This document shows, piece by piece, positions 8,124 to 17,550 of a stretch of DNA of 64,000 bases. The notes beneath the pieces are model-generated. The model saw only the letters and a program-made list of their open reading frames with translations. It had not been told where the DNA came from and ran no database searches. This DNA comes from Microbacterium lacticum (GTDB lineage: Bacteria; Actinomycetota; Actinomycetes; Actinomycetales; Microbacteriaceae). The stretch spans positions 930,001 to 994,000 of the forward strand of contig NZ_VFPS01000001.1 of the NCBI RefSeq assembly GCF_006716815.1, in the 5' to 3' direction. Made by a program: the position numbers and the translations under genes. Position 1 is the stretch's first letter. Each line of letters starts with the position of its first letter.

Positions 8124-9332
8124 TCACGGGATCTGCGTGAACGTCGTGCCGAGCACGAGCATCTCGGAGATCCACCACCACTGCAGCGCGATGCCGACGA
8201 CGAGCACCGACCAGCGCCACGCGGGATGACGGGGCAGCGCGAGCGCACCGTAGAGCGGGGCGAGCGGCAGCAGCAGACGGAAGGTGCTCGACTGCGGGAA
8301 GAAGACCAGCAGCAGGTAGATCACATAGCTCGCCGACCACAGCCGGATCTCGATGCCGAGCCGGCGCACGTGCGGCTCGAGCAGCAGCAGCGCCGCGACC
8401 GCGACGACGAGCACGCCGAGCGCGACGTACCCGAGCGGCTCGGACAGCCCCCAGACGCGGAACCAGATCGCGGATGCCTGGACGAACCCTTCGAACGGCA
8501 CGAACCCGCCGTCGCCGCCGGTCCAGCCGCGCCGCCACGACAGCTCGGTCTGCATGTAGGCCGACGAGTCGCCGGTCACGAGTCCCGCGATCAGCTGCCA
8601 GGAGAAGCCGACGACGACCGCGAGAAGACCGAGCGCCACGATGTGCACGATCTGGACGGCGGGGAGCGGATCGGTGCGGCGGCGGAACCACCGCACGATA
8701 CCGTAGAGGCCGAGCAGGAGGGCGAAGGCGAGCACGCCCGGGCGCGTGAAGCCCATCAGCGGGATGAGCAGGTAGAGCCACCCGAATCGGCGGCGCACGA
8801 GCGCGAGGAGGGCGAGGAAGAGCCACAGGAGGAAGAGGCTCTCGGCGTACCCCATCTGGAAGAGCGCCGCGAGCGGCCCTGCCGCGAACAGCGCGACGGC
8901 CCAGAGCGCGGCCGTCCTGTCGATGCGCTCGCGCAGCAGGTGGAAGAGCGCGAGGCACGCGAAGTACCCCGCGACCAGCGACACGAGGATCGCCGCGATC
9001 GGGTACTGCCCGCCGATCACGAACGAGAGTCCCCGCGCGAGGGCCGGATAGAGCGGCATGAACGCCCACGCGTTCTGGGTGACCTCACCCGAGGCATCCA
9101 GGGGCAGCTCCGTCGGGTATCCCGCGGTCGCGACCACCCAGTACCACTGGCCGTCCCAGCGCATCGAGAGCGATCCGATCGTCGCCCCGCCGCCGCCCGT
9201 GCGGTTCGCGATCTCGGCGCCGACGAGGAAGAACACCGTCGTGATCGCGCGCGCCGCGAGGTAGATCGCACCGACGCTCAGCGCCGGGCGCAGCAGGCGC
9301 CGCGGCGCGGCGGCGACGAGATCGCCCGTCAC
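8124..9332 (-). CDS. PIG-V-like mannosyltransferase-type integral membrane protein
   Basis: 402 residues with about ten hydrophobic helices. The GTG start overlaps the dapE stop (GTGA at 9329-9332). The early luminal-type loop [17 protein letters not shown] carries the acidic motif and W/Y-rich region seen in GPI mannosyltransferase-2 (PIG-V)-like GT-C enzymes, which use polyprenyl-phosphate sugars. In actinobacteria such proteins are thought to glycosylate lipids or proteins on the outer face of the membrane. Donor and acceptor are unknown. Its coupling to dapE may reflect position only. Confidence 0.75.
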   Translation of the reverse strand: MTGDLVAAAPRRLLRPALSVGAIYLAARAITTVFFLVGAEIANRTGGGGATIGSLSMRWDGQWYWVVATAGYPTELPLDASGEVTQNAWAFMPLYPALARGLSFVIGGQYPIAAILVSLVAGYFACLALFHLLRERIDRTAALWAVALFAAGPLAALFQMGYAESLFLLWLFLALLALVRRRFGWLYLLIPLMGFTRPGVLAFALLLGLYGIVRWFRRRTDPLPAVQIVHIVALGLLAVVVGFSWQLIAGLVTGDSSAYMQTELSWRRGWTGGDGGFVPFEGFVQASAIWFRVWGLSEPLGYVALGVLVVAVAALLLLEPHVRRLGIEIRLWSASYVIYLLLVFFPQSSTFRLLLPLAPLYGALALPRHPAWRWSVLVVGIALQWWWISEMLVLGTTFTQIP

Positions 9333-10405
9333 CGGGCGGTCAACCAGGCGCGCAGGGCCCGCTCGACGTCTTCGATCTGGGCGACGGGGACGCGCTCCTG
9401 GTCGTGGTGGGCGAGGCTCGGGTCGCCGGGGCCGTAGTTCACCGCCGGAACGCCGAGCGCCGAGAACCGGGCGACGTCGGTCCAGCCGTACTTCGGGCGC
9501 GGCTCGCCGCCCACGGCGGCCAGGAACTCCTGCGCGAGCGGCGCGTCGAGCCCCGGCCGCGCCCCCGCGGCGGCGTCGACGATCTCGACCTCGAAGCCGG
9601 CGAGCACCTCGCGCACGTGCGCTTCGGCGCCCCCGACGGTGCGGCTCGGCGCGAAGCGGAAGTTCACCTCGACCTCGCACAGGTCGGGGATGACGTTGCC
9701 CGCGACCCCGCCCGTGATGCGGACGGCGTTCAGACCCTCGCGGTAGACCAGGCCGTCGACGTCGATCTCGGCCGGCTGGTAGGCGGCGAGGCGAGTGAGG
9801 ATCGGCGCGGCGGCGTGGATCGCGTTCTCCCCCATCCACGCCCGGGCGCTGTGCGCGCGGGCGCCGTGGGTGCGCGCGATCGCGCGGAGCGTGCCGTTGC
9901 AGCCGCCCTCGACGGCGCCGTTCGACGGCTCGCCGAGGATCGCGAAGTCGCCGGCGAACAGGTCGGGGCGAGTGCGCGCGAGCCGGGTGAGGCCGTTCAG
10001 GTCGGAGTCGACCTCTTCGTTGTCGTACCACATCCAGGTGATGTCGACGCGGGGCGCGACGAGCTCGGCGGCGAGCTTCAGCTGCACCGCCGTGCCGCCC
10101 TTCATGTCGACCGTGCCGCGGCCCCAGAGGTAGCGCTCGCCGTCTTCGACGACCTCGCGCGTGGGCAGGTTGGCGTTGATCGGCACCGTGTCGATGTGTC
10201 CGGCGATCACGACGCGCTGCGCGCGACCCAGCTGCGTGCGGGCGACGATCGTGTCGCCGTCCCGGTAGACGTCGAGGTGGTCGAGCGGGTCGACGGCGGC
10301 GAAGATCGCGTCGGCGAGCGGGGTCTCGTCCCCCGAGACGCTGGGGATGTCGCAGATCGCACGGGTGAGCTCGACGGAGCCGGCGGTGAGGTCCAGGCGG
10401 GGCAT
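9329..10405 (-). CDS. dapE: Succinyl-diaminopimelate desuccinylase
   Basis: 358 residues of the M20 metallopeptidase family. Metal-site motifs are visible: [11 protein letters not shown] (His and Asp), [10 protein letters not shown] (bridging Asp just before), [10 protein letters not shown] (catalytic and metal Glu) and a late [15 protein letters not shown] (His). DapE removes succinate from N-succinyl-LL-2,6-diaminopimelate in the lysine/peptidoglycan pathway. The assignment is strengthened by divergent dapD, which makes the succinylated intermediate, only 45 bp away, and by dapC elsewhere in the window. Confidence 0.93.
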   Translation of the reverse strand: MPRLDLTAGSVELTRAICDIPSVSGDETPLADAIFAAVDPLDHLDVYRDGDTIVARTQLGRAQRVVIAGHIDTVPINANLPTREVVEDGERYLWGRGTVDMKGGTAVQLKLAAELVAPRVDITWMWYDNEEVDSDLNGLTRLARTRPDLFAGDFAILGEPSNGAVEGGCNGTLRAIARTHGARAHSARAWMGENAIHAAAPILTRLAAYQPAEIDVDGLVYREGLNAVRITGGVAGNVIPDLCEVEVNFRFAPSRTVGGAEAHVREVLAGFEVEIVDAAAGARPGLDAPLAQEFLAAVGGEPRPKYGWTDVARFSALGVPAVNYGPGDPSLAHHDQERVPVAQIEDVERALRAWLTAR

Positions 10406-10450
10406 GGGCCCGAGTCTAGCCAGCGCCGCGTCGCCGGTACGCTGGGAGGC

Positions 10451-11395
10451 ATGACTGAACAGCGTTGGATCTGGGGGGCAGGCCTCGCCACGATCGCCGG
10501 TGACGGCACCGTCCTCGACACCTGGTTCCCCTCTCCCGCCACCGGCCGCGCCCCCGCCGAGCCCGACACCGCCGCGCTCGACGCGCAGGCAGGGCCCGAC
10601 GAGCGCCGCGATGTCACCGTCGAGACGGTCGTCGTCGAGATCGACCTGGATGCCCCGCCGCAGGCCACGAGCGACGCCTACCTGCGCCTGCACGCACTGT
10701 CGCACCTGCTCGTCGCCCCGAACGAGCTGAACCTCACCGGCATCTTCGCGCACCTCCCGAACGTCGCCTGGACGAACGCCGGACCGGTCCACCCCGACGC
10801 GTTCGCGCGGCTGCGCCCGCGGCTGCAGCGCGCCGGCGTCCAGCTGCAGGGGCTCGACAAGTTCCCGCGGCTCACCGACTATGTCGTGCCGGCGGGGGTG
10901 CGCATCGCGGATGCCTCGCGCGTGCGCCTCGGCGCCCACCTCGCGCCCGGCACGACCGTCATGCACGAGGGCTTCGTCAACTTCAACGCGGGCACGGTCG
11001 GGGCCTCCATGATCGAGGGTCGGATCTCGCAGGGAGTCGTCGTCGGCGACGGGTCGGACATCGGTGGCGGCGCATCCATCATGGGGACGCTCTCGGGCGG
11101 CGGCACGCACCGCGTGTCGATCGGCGCGCGGACGCTCCTCGGAGCGAACGCGGGCATCGGCATCTCGCTCGGCGACGACTGCATCGTCGAGGCGGGCCTG
11201 TACGTCACCGCCGGGTCGAAGATCGTGCTGCCGAACGAGCCGCCGCTGCACGACGGCAGCCGCCCCGTCGTCAAGGGTGCACAGCTGTCGGGTCAGAACG
11301 GCATCCTGTTCCGCCGTAATTCGCTGTCGGGTGCGATCGAGGCCGTGCGCCGCGAGGGCAAGGGCGTCACGCTCAACGAGGCCCTGCACGCGTGA
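10451..11395 (+). CDS. dapD: Tetrahydrodipicolinate N-succinyltransferase
   Basis: 314 residues; ATG at 10451 after GGGAGGC. The C-terminal half has left-handed beta-helix hexapeptide repeats ([39 protein letters not shown]), and the ending [16 protein letters not shown] is typical of actinobacterial DapD. It transfers succinyl from succinyl-CoA to tetrahydrodipicolinate. It is divergent from dapE across a short shared promoter region, and its stop overlaps the next gene's start (GTGA). Confidence 0.95.
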   Translation: MTEQRWIWGAGLATIAGDGTVLDTWFPSPATGRAPAEPDTAALDAQAGPDERRDVTVETVVVEIDLDAPPQATSDAYLRLHALSHLLVAPNELNLTGIFAHLPNVAWTNAGPVHPDAFARLRPRLQRAGVQLQGLDKFPRLTDYVVPAGVRIADASRVRLGAHLAPGTTVMHEGFVNFNAGTVGASMIEGRISQGVVVGDGSDIGGGASIMGTLSGGGTHRVSIGARTLLGANAGIGISLGDDCIVEAGLYVTAGSKIVLPNEPPLHDGSRPVVKGAQLSGQNGILFRRNSLSGAIEAVRREGKGVTLNEALHA

Positions 11396-11910
11396 ACGAG
11401 GCCGCCGTCGCCGCGTTCTGGGACGACGAGCGCCGGCAAGAGGATGCCACGCTGCCACCTCAGCCGCCCGTGGCCTGGGCGTTCGGGGCGACGCCCGAGC
11501 ACGCCGATGAGCTGCTGGCGCTCGTCCCCGAGGGCGTCAAAACGGGGACGGCGTCGACCGTCTGGGAGTACGAGGACGGCGGCGAGACGATGCCCGTCGT
11601 CGGCGAGCTGAGCATCATCCTCGACGGGTCCGGCGAACCGCAGGCGGTCATCCGCACGACGGCTCTCGAGGTCGTACCGTTCGACCGCGTCGGGCCGGAG
11701 CATGCGCACTCCGAGGGCGAGGGAGACCGCACTCTCGCCTCCTGGCGCGAGGCGCACGAACGCTACTGGCGGGCGCACTCCACGTCGCCGCGCGGATTCG
11801 CCCAAGACATGCCGGTGCTCTGCGAACGGTTCGAGTTGCTCTGGCCACGCCCGGCGTGGGCCCCGGTACGCTCGGGTCATGAGCGAGCGGATGCCGAAGA
11901 AGGCGTATGA
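11392..11910 (+). CDS. ASCH-domain protein
   Basis: 172 residues; GTG start overlapping the dapD stop. The central region ([14 protein letters not shown], then a [23 protein letters not shown] strand pattern) matches the ASCH fold, a PUA-like beta-barrel thought to bind RNA. The C-terminus ([13 protein letters not shown]) is typical of this subfamily. The last 32 bases overlap the start of ppk2. The function is unknown beyond the fold. Confidence 0.85.
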   Translation: MNEAAVAAFWDDERRQEDATLPPQPPVAWAFGATPEHADELLALVPEGVKTGTASTVWEYEDGGETMPVVGELSIILDGSGEPQAVIRTTALEVVPFDRVGPEHAHSEGEGDRTLASWREAHERYWRAHSTSPRGFAQDMPVLCERFELLWPRPAWAPVRSGHERADAEEGV

Positions 11911-12688
11911 GAAGGAGCTGAAGGCCTTGCAGGCCAGGCTCGTCGATATGCAGGCGTGGGTGCAGTCCACCGGCGCGCGGGTCGTCGTCATCTTCGAGGG
12001 GCGGGATGCCGCGGGCAAGGGCTCGACCATCAGCCGCGTCTCGCAGTACCTCAACCCGCGCGTCGCGCGCGTCGTGGCGCTGCCGACCCCGACCGAGCGC
12101 GAGAAGACCCAGTGGTACTTCCAGCGGTACGTGGCGAATCTGCCGGCCGCGGGCGAGATCGTGCTGATGGATCGCTCCTGGTACAACCGCGCGGGGGTCG
12201 AGCACGTCATGGGCTACTGCACGAACATGGAGTACCACCGGTTCCTGCATCAGGCGCCGATCTTCGAGCGGATGCTCGTCGAAGACGGCATCCTGCTGCT
12301 GAAGTACTGGTTCAGCGTGTCCGACGTCGAGCAGGAGGCGCGGTTCCGCTCGCGCAACGAAGATCCGATGCGGCGCTGGAAGCTCTCCCCCAACGACGTC
12401 CTGTCGATCACCAAGTGGGAGGACTACTCGCGCGCGAAGGACACGATGTTCGTGCACACGGACATCCCCGAAGCACGCTGGTTCGAGGTCGACAACGAGG
12501 ACAAGCGCCGCGGCCGGATCAACATGATCCACCATCTGCTGTCGCAGATCCCCTACCAGCCGGTGGAGCGCGAGCCCATCGACATCCCCGAGCGTCCCGC
12601 CTCGGGCGGGTACGAGCGGCCGCCGCGCGAGCTGCAGAACTACGTGCCCGACTACGCCGCCGAGGTCATCGCGCGGGGCGCCGGCTGA
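11879..12688 (+). CDS. ppk2: Polyphosphate kinase 2
   Basis: 269 residues with the PPK2 core: Walker A GRDAAGKGST, Walker B-like LMDRSWYNRAGVE with the lid motif, and the conserved KYWFSVS and DPMRRWKLSPND stretches. PPK2 enzymes reversibly transfer phosphate between polyphosphate and nucleoside di- or monophosphates; the direction cannot be told from sequence. The start ATG lies inside the end of the ASCH gene. The last 23 bases overlap the convergent end of the interrupted gene on the minus strand. Confidence 0.93.
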   Translation: MSERMPKKAYEKELKALQARLVDMQAWVQSTGARVVVIFEGRDAAGKGSTISRVSQYLNPRVARVVALPTPTEREKTQWYFQRYVANLPAAGEIVLMDRSWYNRAGVEHVMGYCTNMEYHRFLHQAPIFERMLVEDGILLLKYWFSVSDVEQEARFRSRNEDPMRRWKLSPNDVLSITKWEDYSRAKDTMFVHTDIPEARWFEVDNEDKRRGRINMIHHLLSQIPYQPVEREPIDIPERPASGGYERPPRELQNYVPDYAAEVIARGAG

Positions 12689-13091
12689 GCCCGTCTCCGT
12701 CGACGCGCCGCCACGGATCGCCTCGCTCCTCGGCGTCCCAGTGCACGCGCGGCTCGTCGATCTCGCGCACCTTCCCGGTCAGCCAGTAGGTTTCATCGGG
12801 ACCCCACCCGCCGATGACGCTCGAGTACTCGGCATCCACCACGATCTCGCGCGTGGCGGCAGTGAGGTAGCCCCAGCCGCTGAGGTGCACGGCATCCCAG
12901 TCGTCGGCGACACGCGACCAATCCGGCAGTAGCCACCGGCCGCCCCGCCCCGTGACCCGGTACCAGTCGTGGCGGCGGCTGTTCGTCACGTCGAGCGGGT
13001 ACGTGCGGCACAGGTGCGCCCAGTCCGCCGCGCCGTGGATCTCGTACGTCCGACCCGCACCCCGCACCGGAATCGCCACGGCGCGGGTCCA
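12666..13091 (-). pseudogene. Interrupted backbone gene, C-terminal half (141 residues)
   Basis: Residues from WTRAVAIPVRG to the stop at 12666. The other half is 23.5 kb away at 36575-37257. Both halves are in the same codon phase at the shared 8 bp (TGGACCCG on the minus strand), so removing the island and one repeat gives an uninterrupted ~366-residue protein reading ...GFGWTRAVAIPV.... The product has Trp/Tyr-rich motifs (WYRVTG, DAVHLSGWGYL, EYSSVIGGW) but no family I recognise. As it stands, a short open frame with a TTG in the IS110 end could make a fusion, which is unlikely to be functional. Confidence 0.85.
13084..13091. repeat. 8-bp target-site duplication (left copy), CGGGTCCA
   Basis: Directly abuts the left end of the composite element. 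The identical copy is at 36575-36582, just outside the right end. An 8-bp duplication fits the 8-9 bp made by IS256-family transposases. Confidence 0.85.
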
Positions 13092-13126
13092 GGGTGAGTC
13101 CCATAGGGTGGATGCTCCTATTGCTG

Positions 13127-14398
13127 TCAAGCGGCCAGTGGCGGGCTGATCTGCTCCAGGGTGGCGGTCGCTCGGGCCTCGAGTTCAGGGTCGGCGCGAG
13201 TGCCGATCTCGAGTCGTCGGAGCCGCTGGTAGGGGACGCCGAGAGTGGCGGCGAGAACGCTGATCGGGATGCCTTTCGCTTGTCGGCGTGCTCGGAGTTC
13301 GCGCCCGACGGGATTGTCGGTGGCGGGATTGAGCAGAGCGGCATAGATCTCGTTCGCGACGTGTCGTTTGAGGCAGCGCATGATGTCACGGTCGGTGAGT
13401 TGCTCCGAACGACGCCTCTCGAAGTAGGCCATCGTCCGAGGCTCGCGATGCCGCATGCGCAACAGCACAATCCGGTGCAGCGCGGCGTTCGCGTGCCGGT
13501 TCCCGCCGCGAGAGAGTCGATGCCGTGTGCGTTGTCCGGAGGAGGCGGGGATCGGGGCGACACCGGCGAGAGCGGCGAAGCTGGCGCGGGTTCCGAGCCG
13601 CTCGGGGTTGTCGCCCGCGGCGACCAGGAGCGTCGCTGCGGTGACAGGACCGACTCCGCTCAGGGACAGCAGCGTGGGGTTGACCTGCCGGACGAGCATC
13701 TCCAACTGTTGTTCTATCAGGTCGATCTCGGCTTGCATCGTGAGGTGTCGGACCGCGAACCGTCGCAGTGTCTGCCGGGCGACGACCGCGGGATCGGGGG
13801 ACGTGATTGTTCCGGGCCGAGTCTTGGCGAGCGTGTTCACCAGACGCGGCCCGCTGAGAGCGCGGAACGCCTGTCGCACGAGCTCGGGTGCGGTGATCAG
13901 CAGCGCGTGGATCTGGTTCATCACTTGCGCTCTGGCCTTGGCCGTCGAGCGCCGCTCTGCGAGGAGGATCCGCATCGACTCGACCGCGCCATCACCAGAC
14001 TTTGGGATCGCGGTGTCCGTTCCTGAGAGGACAGCGGCCGCTGCCTGGTGGGCGTCGAGGGGGTCGGACTTGCCGCGACGACGGCGGGCTTGCCGGTCCT
14101 GTCGCGCGACTTCGATGACGGTCAGCCCCGCCGTGGTCAGCGCGCGTGCGAGGCCAGCCCCGTACGACCCCGTTCCCTCCACCCCGATACGGACGACATC
14201 ACCGTGCGCGTGGAGGAACGCGACGATCTGCGCGTAACCGCGACCGTCGGCACGGAACTCTCGGTCCGCGACAGGTCGGCCCACGAGATCGAGGATCGCG
14301 ACGTGATGCGTGTTCTTGTGCGTGTCGACCCCGGCGACCAACTCGGAGCCTGGTGGCAACGGGTTGGTCAGCGGCGGGTCGAGTGTCATGCTCGTCAT
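13127..14398 (-). CDS. IS110-family DEDD transposase, copy A
   Basis: 423 residues. The RuvC-like DEDD domain has VDTHKNTHH (Asp), VEGTGSYG (Glu) and KSDPLDAHQ (two Asp); the Transposase_20 domain has LLSLSGVGPVTAATLL and the IPASSGQ motif with the presumed catalytic Ser. The last ~55 residues (VGRELRARRQAKGIPISVLAATLG...) look like a Cro/C1-type helix-turn-helix, an uncommon addition. IS110 recombinases work with a structured RNA made from the element's noncoding end. This copy differs from B and D by Tyr for His in the MAxFERRR segment. Confidence 0.93.
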   Translation of the reverse strand: MTSMTLDPPLTNPLPPGSELVAGVDTHKNTHHVAILDLVGRPVADREFRADGRGYAQIVAFLHAHGDVVRIGVEGTGSYGAGLARALTTAGLTVIEVARQDRQARRRRGKSDPLDAHQAAAAVLSGTDTAIPKSGDGAVESMRILLAERRSTAKARAQVMNQIHALLITAPELVRQAFRALSGPRLVNTLAKTRPGTITSPDPAVVARQTLRRFAVRHLTMQAEIDLIEQQLEMLVRQVNPTLLSLSGVGPVTAATLLVAAGDNPERLGTRASFAALAGVAPIPASSGQRTRHRLSRGGNRHANAALHRIVLLRMRHREPRTMAYFERRRSEQLTDRDIMRCLKRHVANEIYAALLNPATDNPVGRELRARRQAKGIPISVLAATLGVPYQRLRRLEIGTRADPELEARATATLEQISPPLAA

Positions 14399-14622
14399 TG
14401 ACGGGATTCCCTTCCAATGGTGATGAACGTCACCGCGGGTCGGGTGAGTGCAGACAGCACAAAGGTGAGACGACTTTCCGGTCAGGCTCCTATCAAGTCA
14501 TGTGCCCGCCCGGCCCGCAGCGACCCCGGCGTCGACGGACAGATCCACAAAAAGACAGCCGCGAACGGCGTCCGTGTAATTTCGGGTCACGCCGGCGCCG
14601 GAGCCGAATCCATCATCTCTGT
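14399..14622 (-). ncRNA. Candidate bridge RNA region, copy A
   Basis: The ~224-nt noncoding leader between the element end and the transposase start. It appears identical to the other three leaders and can form the same stem-loops as described for copy B. Bridge RNA is inferred from the family; transcription is not shown. Confidence 0.45.
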
Positions 14623-14655
14623 GTCATTCCGTTGTTCCCTGTGGGTGGGTGGTGG

Positions 14656-15924
14656 TCAGGCGGTGAGGTAGAGCTCGGGGCGGGCGGGTTCGGTGTGTTC
14701 GTGGAGGGTGTGGACGAGTTTGCGCATGGAGATGTCGGAGAAGTAGCGACGTTCGCCGTATTGCCATTCCTCGTGCTGTTCTTGGAGGACGGCGCCGATG
14801 AGGCGGGTGACGCTGCCCTGGTCGGGGAAGATCTGGACGACGTCGGCGCGGCGTTTGATCTCCCGGTTCAGCCGCTCGATGGGATTGTTCGACCAGACTT
14901 TCTGCCAGTGCTCGCGGGGCAGCGCCGCGAACCCGGTCATGTCCGGTTCGGCGGCCTCGAGCATGGCGGCGATCTCGGGGAATGAGCCGCGGAGGCTGTC
15001 GGTGACGGCCTGGTATTGGGCGGTGACGGCTTCGGTGGTGGTCTGCGCGAAGATCGTGGAGATCAGTGCGTTGACCGGCTTGGAGCGGGCGGAGCCAATC
15101 TTCTGGGTGACGTTGCGAGCGAAATGGACCCGGCATCTCTGCCATCCCGTGCCAGGCAGGATCGCTTTGACCGCGGCTTTCAGGCCGGCGTGCGCGTCGG
15201 AGGTGACCAGGATTGCGCCGAGCGGGTCGGCATCGGTCGCGACCTTCAGTCCGCGCTCGCGCAGCGAGCGGAGGAACTCGGTCCAGAAGTCCGTCGTCTC
15301 CGCGTCGCCCAGCGCCATTCCGAGGATCTCCCGCCGGCCTTCGCCGCTGACACCGGTCGCGACGACGAGGGCCTGCGAGACGACCCGGCCGCGATGGCGG
15401 ACGTCGAGGTAGGTGGCGTCGAGGAACAGGTAAGGGAACCAGGTGTGATCGATCCGCCGGTGCAAGAACTCGTGGACCGCTTCGTCGATCTCGCCGCAGA
15501 TCCGCGATACCGTCGAGCGGGAGATGCCGGTGTCGTTGCCCAACGCGCGGACCAGATGCTCGACCTTGCGGGTGGACACCCCGTCGATCCAGGCCTGGCA
15601 GATCACCGCGTAGAGCGCCTTGTCGACCCGCCGCCGCGGGTGCAGCAGCGAGGGGAAGAACGACCCCTCCCGCAGCTTCGGGAGCTGAAGGTCCACCTCC
15701 CCGGCCGGGGTGGCGAGCGTCTTCGGGCGGGTGCCGTTGCGGCGGGTCGTCCGCTCCGGGGAACGCTCGTAACGGGCGGCGCCGATCTTCGCCGTTGCTT
15801 CCGCGTCGACGAGGTCTTGCAGCCCGGCCTGCAGCATCCGGCGGAACACGTCCTGATGCGCGAGCTCGGGATCGGCGAGGACTTCGCCGATCAGGGTCGA
15901 AAGGGCAGACTGGTACTGGGTCAT
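14656..15924 (-). CDS. IS256-family (Mutator-type) transposase, copy 1, intact
   Basis: 422 residues. The catalytic DDE residues are visible as FLDATYLDVR (first Asp), VTSDAHAGLK (second Asp) and the Glu in NNPIERLNREIK; the C-terminal domain includes YFSDISMRKL. The start ATG at 15924 gives MTQYQSALSTLIG. It is transcribed outwards towards the left end of the composite element. The protein matches both halves of copy 2, which is broken by IS3, so this copy is the likely source of transposase for the composite. Confidence 0.93.
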   Translation of the reverse strand: MTQYQSALSTLIGEVLADPELAHQDVFRRMLQAGLQDLVDAEATAKIGAARYERSPERTTRRNGTRPKTLATPAGEVDLQLPKLREGSFFPSLLHPRRRVDKALYAVICQAWIDGVSTRKVEHLVRALGNDTGISRSTVSRICGEIDEAVHEFLHRRIDHTWFPYLFLDATYLDVRHRGRVVSQALVVATGVSGEGRREILGMALGDAETTDFWTEFLRSLRERGLKVATDADPLGAILVTSDAHAGLKAAVKAILPGTGWQRCRVHFARNVTQKIGSARSKPVNALISTIFAQTTTEAVTAQYQAVTDSLRGSFPEIAAMLEAAEPDMTGFAALPREHWQKVWSNNPIERLNREIKRRADVVQIFPDQGSVTRLIGAVLQEQHEEWQYGERRYFSDISMRKLVHTLHEHTEPARPELYLTA

Positions 15925-16021
15925 CGTGGGATCTCTGCTTTGCTTCTTGCCGGAAACAACTGGTCATCCCACGGTGGCCCTTCAACGTCTACGACGACGA
16001 GAACCCCGCGGGAATTGACAC

Positions 16022-16243
16022 AGAGATGATGGATTCGGCTCCGGCGCCGGCGTGACCCGAAATTACACGGACGCCGTTCGCGGCTGTCTTTTTGTGGATC
16101 TGTCCGTCGACGCCGGGGTCGCTGCGGGCCGGGCGGGCACATGACTTGATAGGAGCCTGACCGGAAAGTCGTCTCACCTTTGTGCTGTCTGCACTCACCC
16201 GACCCGCGGTGACGTTCATCACCATTGGAAGGGAATCCCGTCA
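16022..16243 (+). ncRNA. Candidate bridge RNA region, copy B
   Basis: 222 nt upstream of the transposase. Visible stems: ACGGAC/GTCCGT (16067-16072 with 16102-16107) enclosing a T-rich loop, and GACTT/AAGTC (16143-16147 with 16166-16170). The second loop contains ATAGGAGC (16149-16156), identical to 8 nt at the element's own right end (17521-17528), and the stem strand carries GACTTGA, which also occurs in the IS256 terminal repeat used as target. These matches are what donor- and target-guide loops would need, but they are short. Confidence 0.5.
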
Positions 16244-17515
16244 ATGACGAGCATGACACTCGACCCGCCGCTGACCAACCCGTTGCCACCAGGCTCCGAG
16301 TTGGTCGCCGGGGTCGACACGCACAAGAACACGCATCACGTCGCGATCCTCGATCTCGTGGGCCGACCTGTCGCGGACCGAGAGTTCCGTGCCGACGGTC
16401 GCGGTTACGCGCAGATCGTCGCGTTCCTCCACGCGCACGGTGATGTCGTCCGTATCGGGGTGGAGGGAACGGGGTCGTACGGGGCTGGCCTCGCACGCGC
16501 GCTGACCACGGCGGGGCTGACCGTCATCGAAGTCGCGCGACAGGACCGGCAAGCCCGCCGTCGTCGCGGCAAGTCCGACCCCCTCGACGCCCACCAGGCA
16601 GCGGCCGCTGTCCTCTCAGGAACGGACACCGCGATCCCAAAGTCTGGTGATGGCGCGGTCGAGTCGATGCGGATCCTCCTCGCAGAGCGGCGCTCGACGG
16701 CCAAGGCCAGAGCGCAAGTGATGAACCAGATCCACGCGCTGCTGATCACCGCACCCGAGCTCGTGCGACAGGCGTTCCGCGCTCTCAGCGGGCCGCGTCT
16801 GGTGAACACGCTCGCCAAGACTCGGCCCGGAACAATCACGTCCCCCGATCCCGCGGTCGTCGCCCGGCAGACACTGCGACGGTTCGCGGTCCGACACCTC
16901 ACGATGCAAGCCGAGATCGACCTGATAGAACAACAGTTGGAGATGCTCGTCCGGCAGGTCAACCCCACGCTGCTGTCCCTGAGCGGAGTCGGTCCTGTCA
17001 CCGCAGCGACGCTCCTGGTCGCCGCGGGCGACAACCCCGAGCGGCTCGGAACCCGCGCCAGCTTCGCCGCTCTCGCCGGTGTCGCCCCGATCCCCGCCTC
17101 CTCCGGACAACGCACACGGCATCGACTCTCTCGCGGCGGGAACCGGCACGCGAACGCCGCGCTGCACCGGATTGTGCTGTTGCGCATGCGGCATCGCGAG
17201 CCTCGGACGATGGCCCACTTCGAGAGGCGTCGTTCGGAGCAACTCACCGACCGTGACATCATGCGCTGCCTCAAACGACACGTCGCGAACGAGATCTATG
17301 CCGCTCTGCTCAATCCCGCCACCGACAATCCCGTCGGGCGCGAACTCCGAGCACGCCGACAAGCGAAAGGCATCCCGATCAGCGTTCTCGCCGCCACTCT
17401 CGGCGTCCCCTACCAGCGGCTCCGACGACTCGAGATCGGCACTCGCGCCGACCCTGAACTCGAGGCCCGAGCGACCGCCACCCTGGAGCAGATCAGCCCG
17501 CCACTGGCCGCTTGA
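16244..17515 (+). CDS. IS110-family DEDD transposase, copy B
   Basis: 423 residues, same domain order as copy A (RuvC-like DEDD, Transposase_20 with Ser motif, C-terminal helix-turn-helix). The protein is identical to copy D as far as can be read. Its AAGGGAA ribosome site lies just upstream of ATGACG. The gene is intact and presumably active, acting on this element and, with its RNA, on the IS256 terminal repeat. Confidence 0.93.
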   Translation: MTSMTLDPPLTNPLPPGSELVAGVDTHKNTHHVAILDLVGRPVADREFRADGRGYAQIVAFLHAHGDVVRIGVEGTGSYGAGLARALTTAGLTVIEVARQDRQARRRRGKSDPLDAHQAAAAVLSGTDTAIPKSGDGAVESMRILLAERRSTAKARAQVMNQIHALLITAPELVRQAFRALSGPRLVNTLAKTRPGTITSPDPAVVARQTLRRFAVRHLTMQAEIDLIEQQLEMLVRQVNPTLLSLSGVGPVTAATLLVAAGDNPERLGTRASFAALAGVAPIPASSGQRTRHRLSRGGNRHANAALHRIVLLRMRHREPRTMAHFERRRSEQLTDRDIMRCLKRHVANEIYAALLNPATDNPVGRELRARRQAKGIPISVLAATLGVPYQRLRRLEIGTRADPELEARATATLEQISPPLAA

Positions 17516-17550
17516 CAGCAATAGGAGCATCCACCCTATGGGACTCACCC

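Larger units (their letters stand above)
13108..14622 (-). mobile_element. IS110-family element copy A (1515 bp)
   Basis: Boundaries come from comparing all four copies: each runs from a GT/AC dinucleotide next to the inner IS256 repeat to the same dinucleotide next to the outer repeat piece. There are no inverted repeats and no target duplication beyond the dinucleotide core, as expected for IS110. The 3' end of the transposase points outwards. Confidence 0.8.
16020..17534 (+). mobile_element. IS110-family element copy B (1515 bp)
   Basis: Mirror image of copy A in the other terminal repeat of IS256 copy 1: the leader faces the IS256 interior and the 3' end faces outwards. Core AC dinucleotides lie at 16020-16021 and 17533-17534. 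Confidence 0.8.
13092..17550 (-). mobile_element. IS256-family element copy 1 with IS110 in both terminal repeats
   Basis: Outer pieces 13092-13107 and 17535-17550 are exact inverted copies of one another. The inner part, 14623-16019, carries the transposase. Subtracting the two 1515-bp IS110 insertions leaves 1429 bp, a normal IS256-family length. The inner terminal-repeat parts read GTGTCATTCC on one side and GTGTCAATTCC on the other. Confidence 0.8.

Noticed and set aside
13084-13091. Chance occurrence of the 8-bp repeat
   Set aside because: Both copies abut the element ends exactly, have the same codon phase and restore a continuous reading frame.
13092-17550. Reading the IS110-IS256-IS110 block as a single new transposon family
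   Set aside because: IS110 lengths are identical in all copies, and removing them restores a normal-length IS256 with matching terminal-repeat parts, so nested insertion is simpler.
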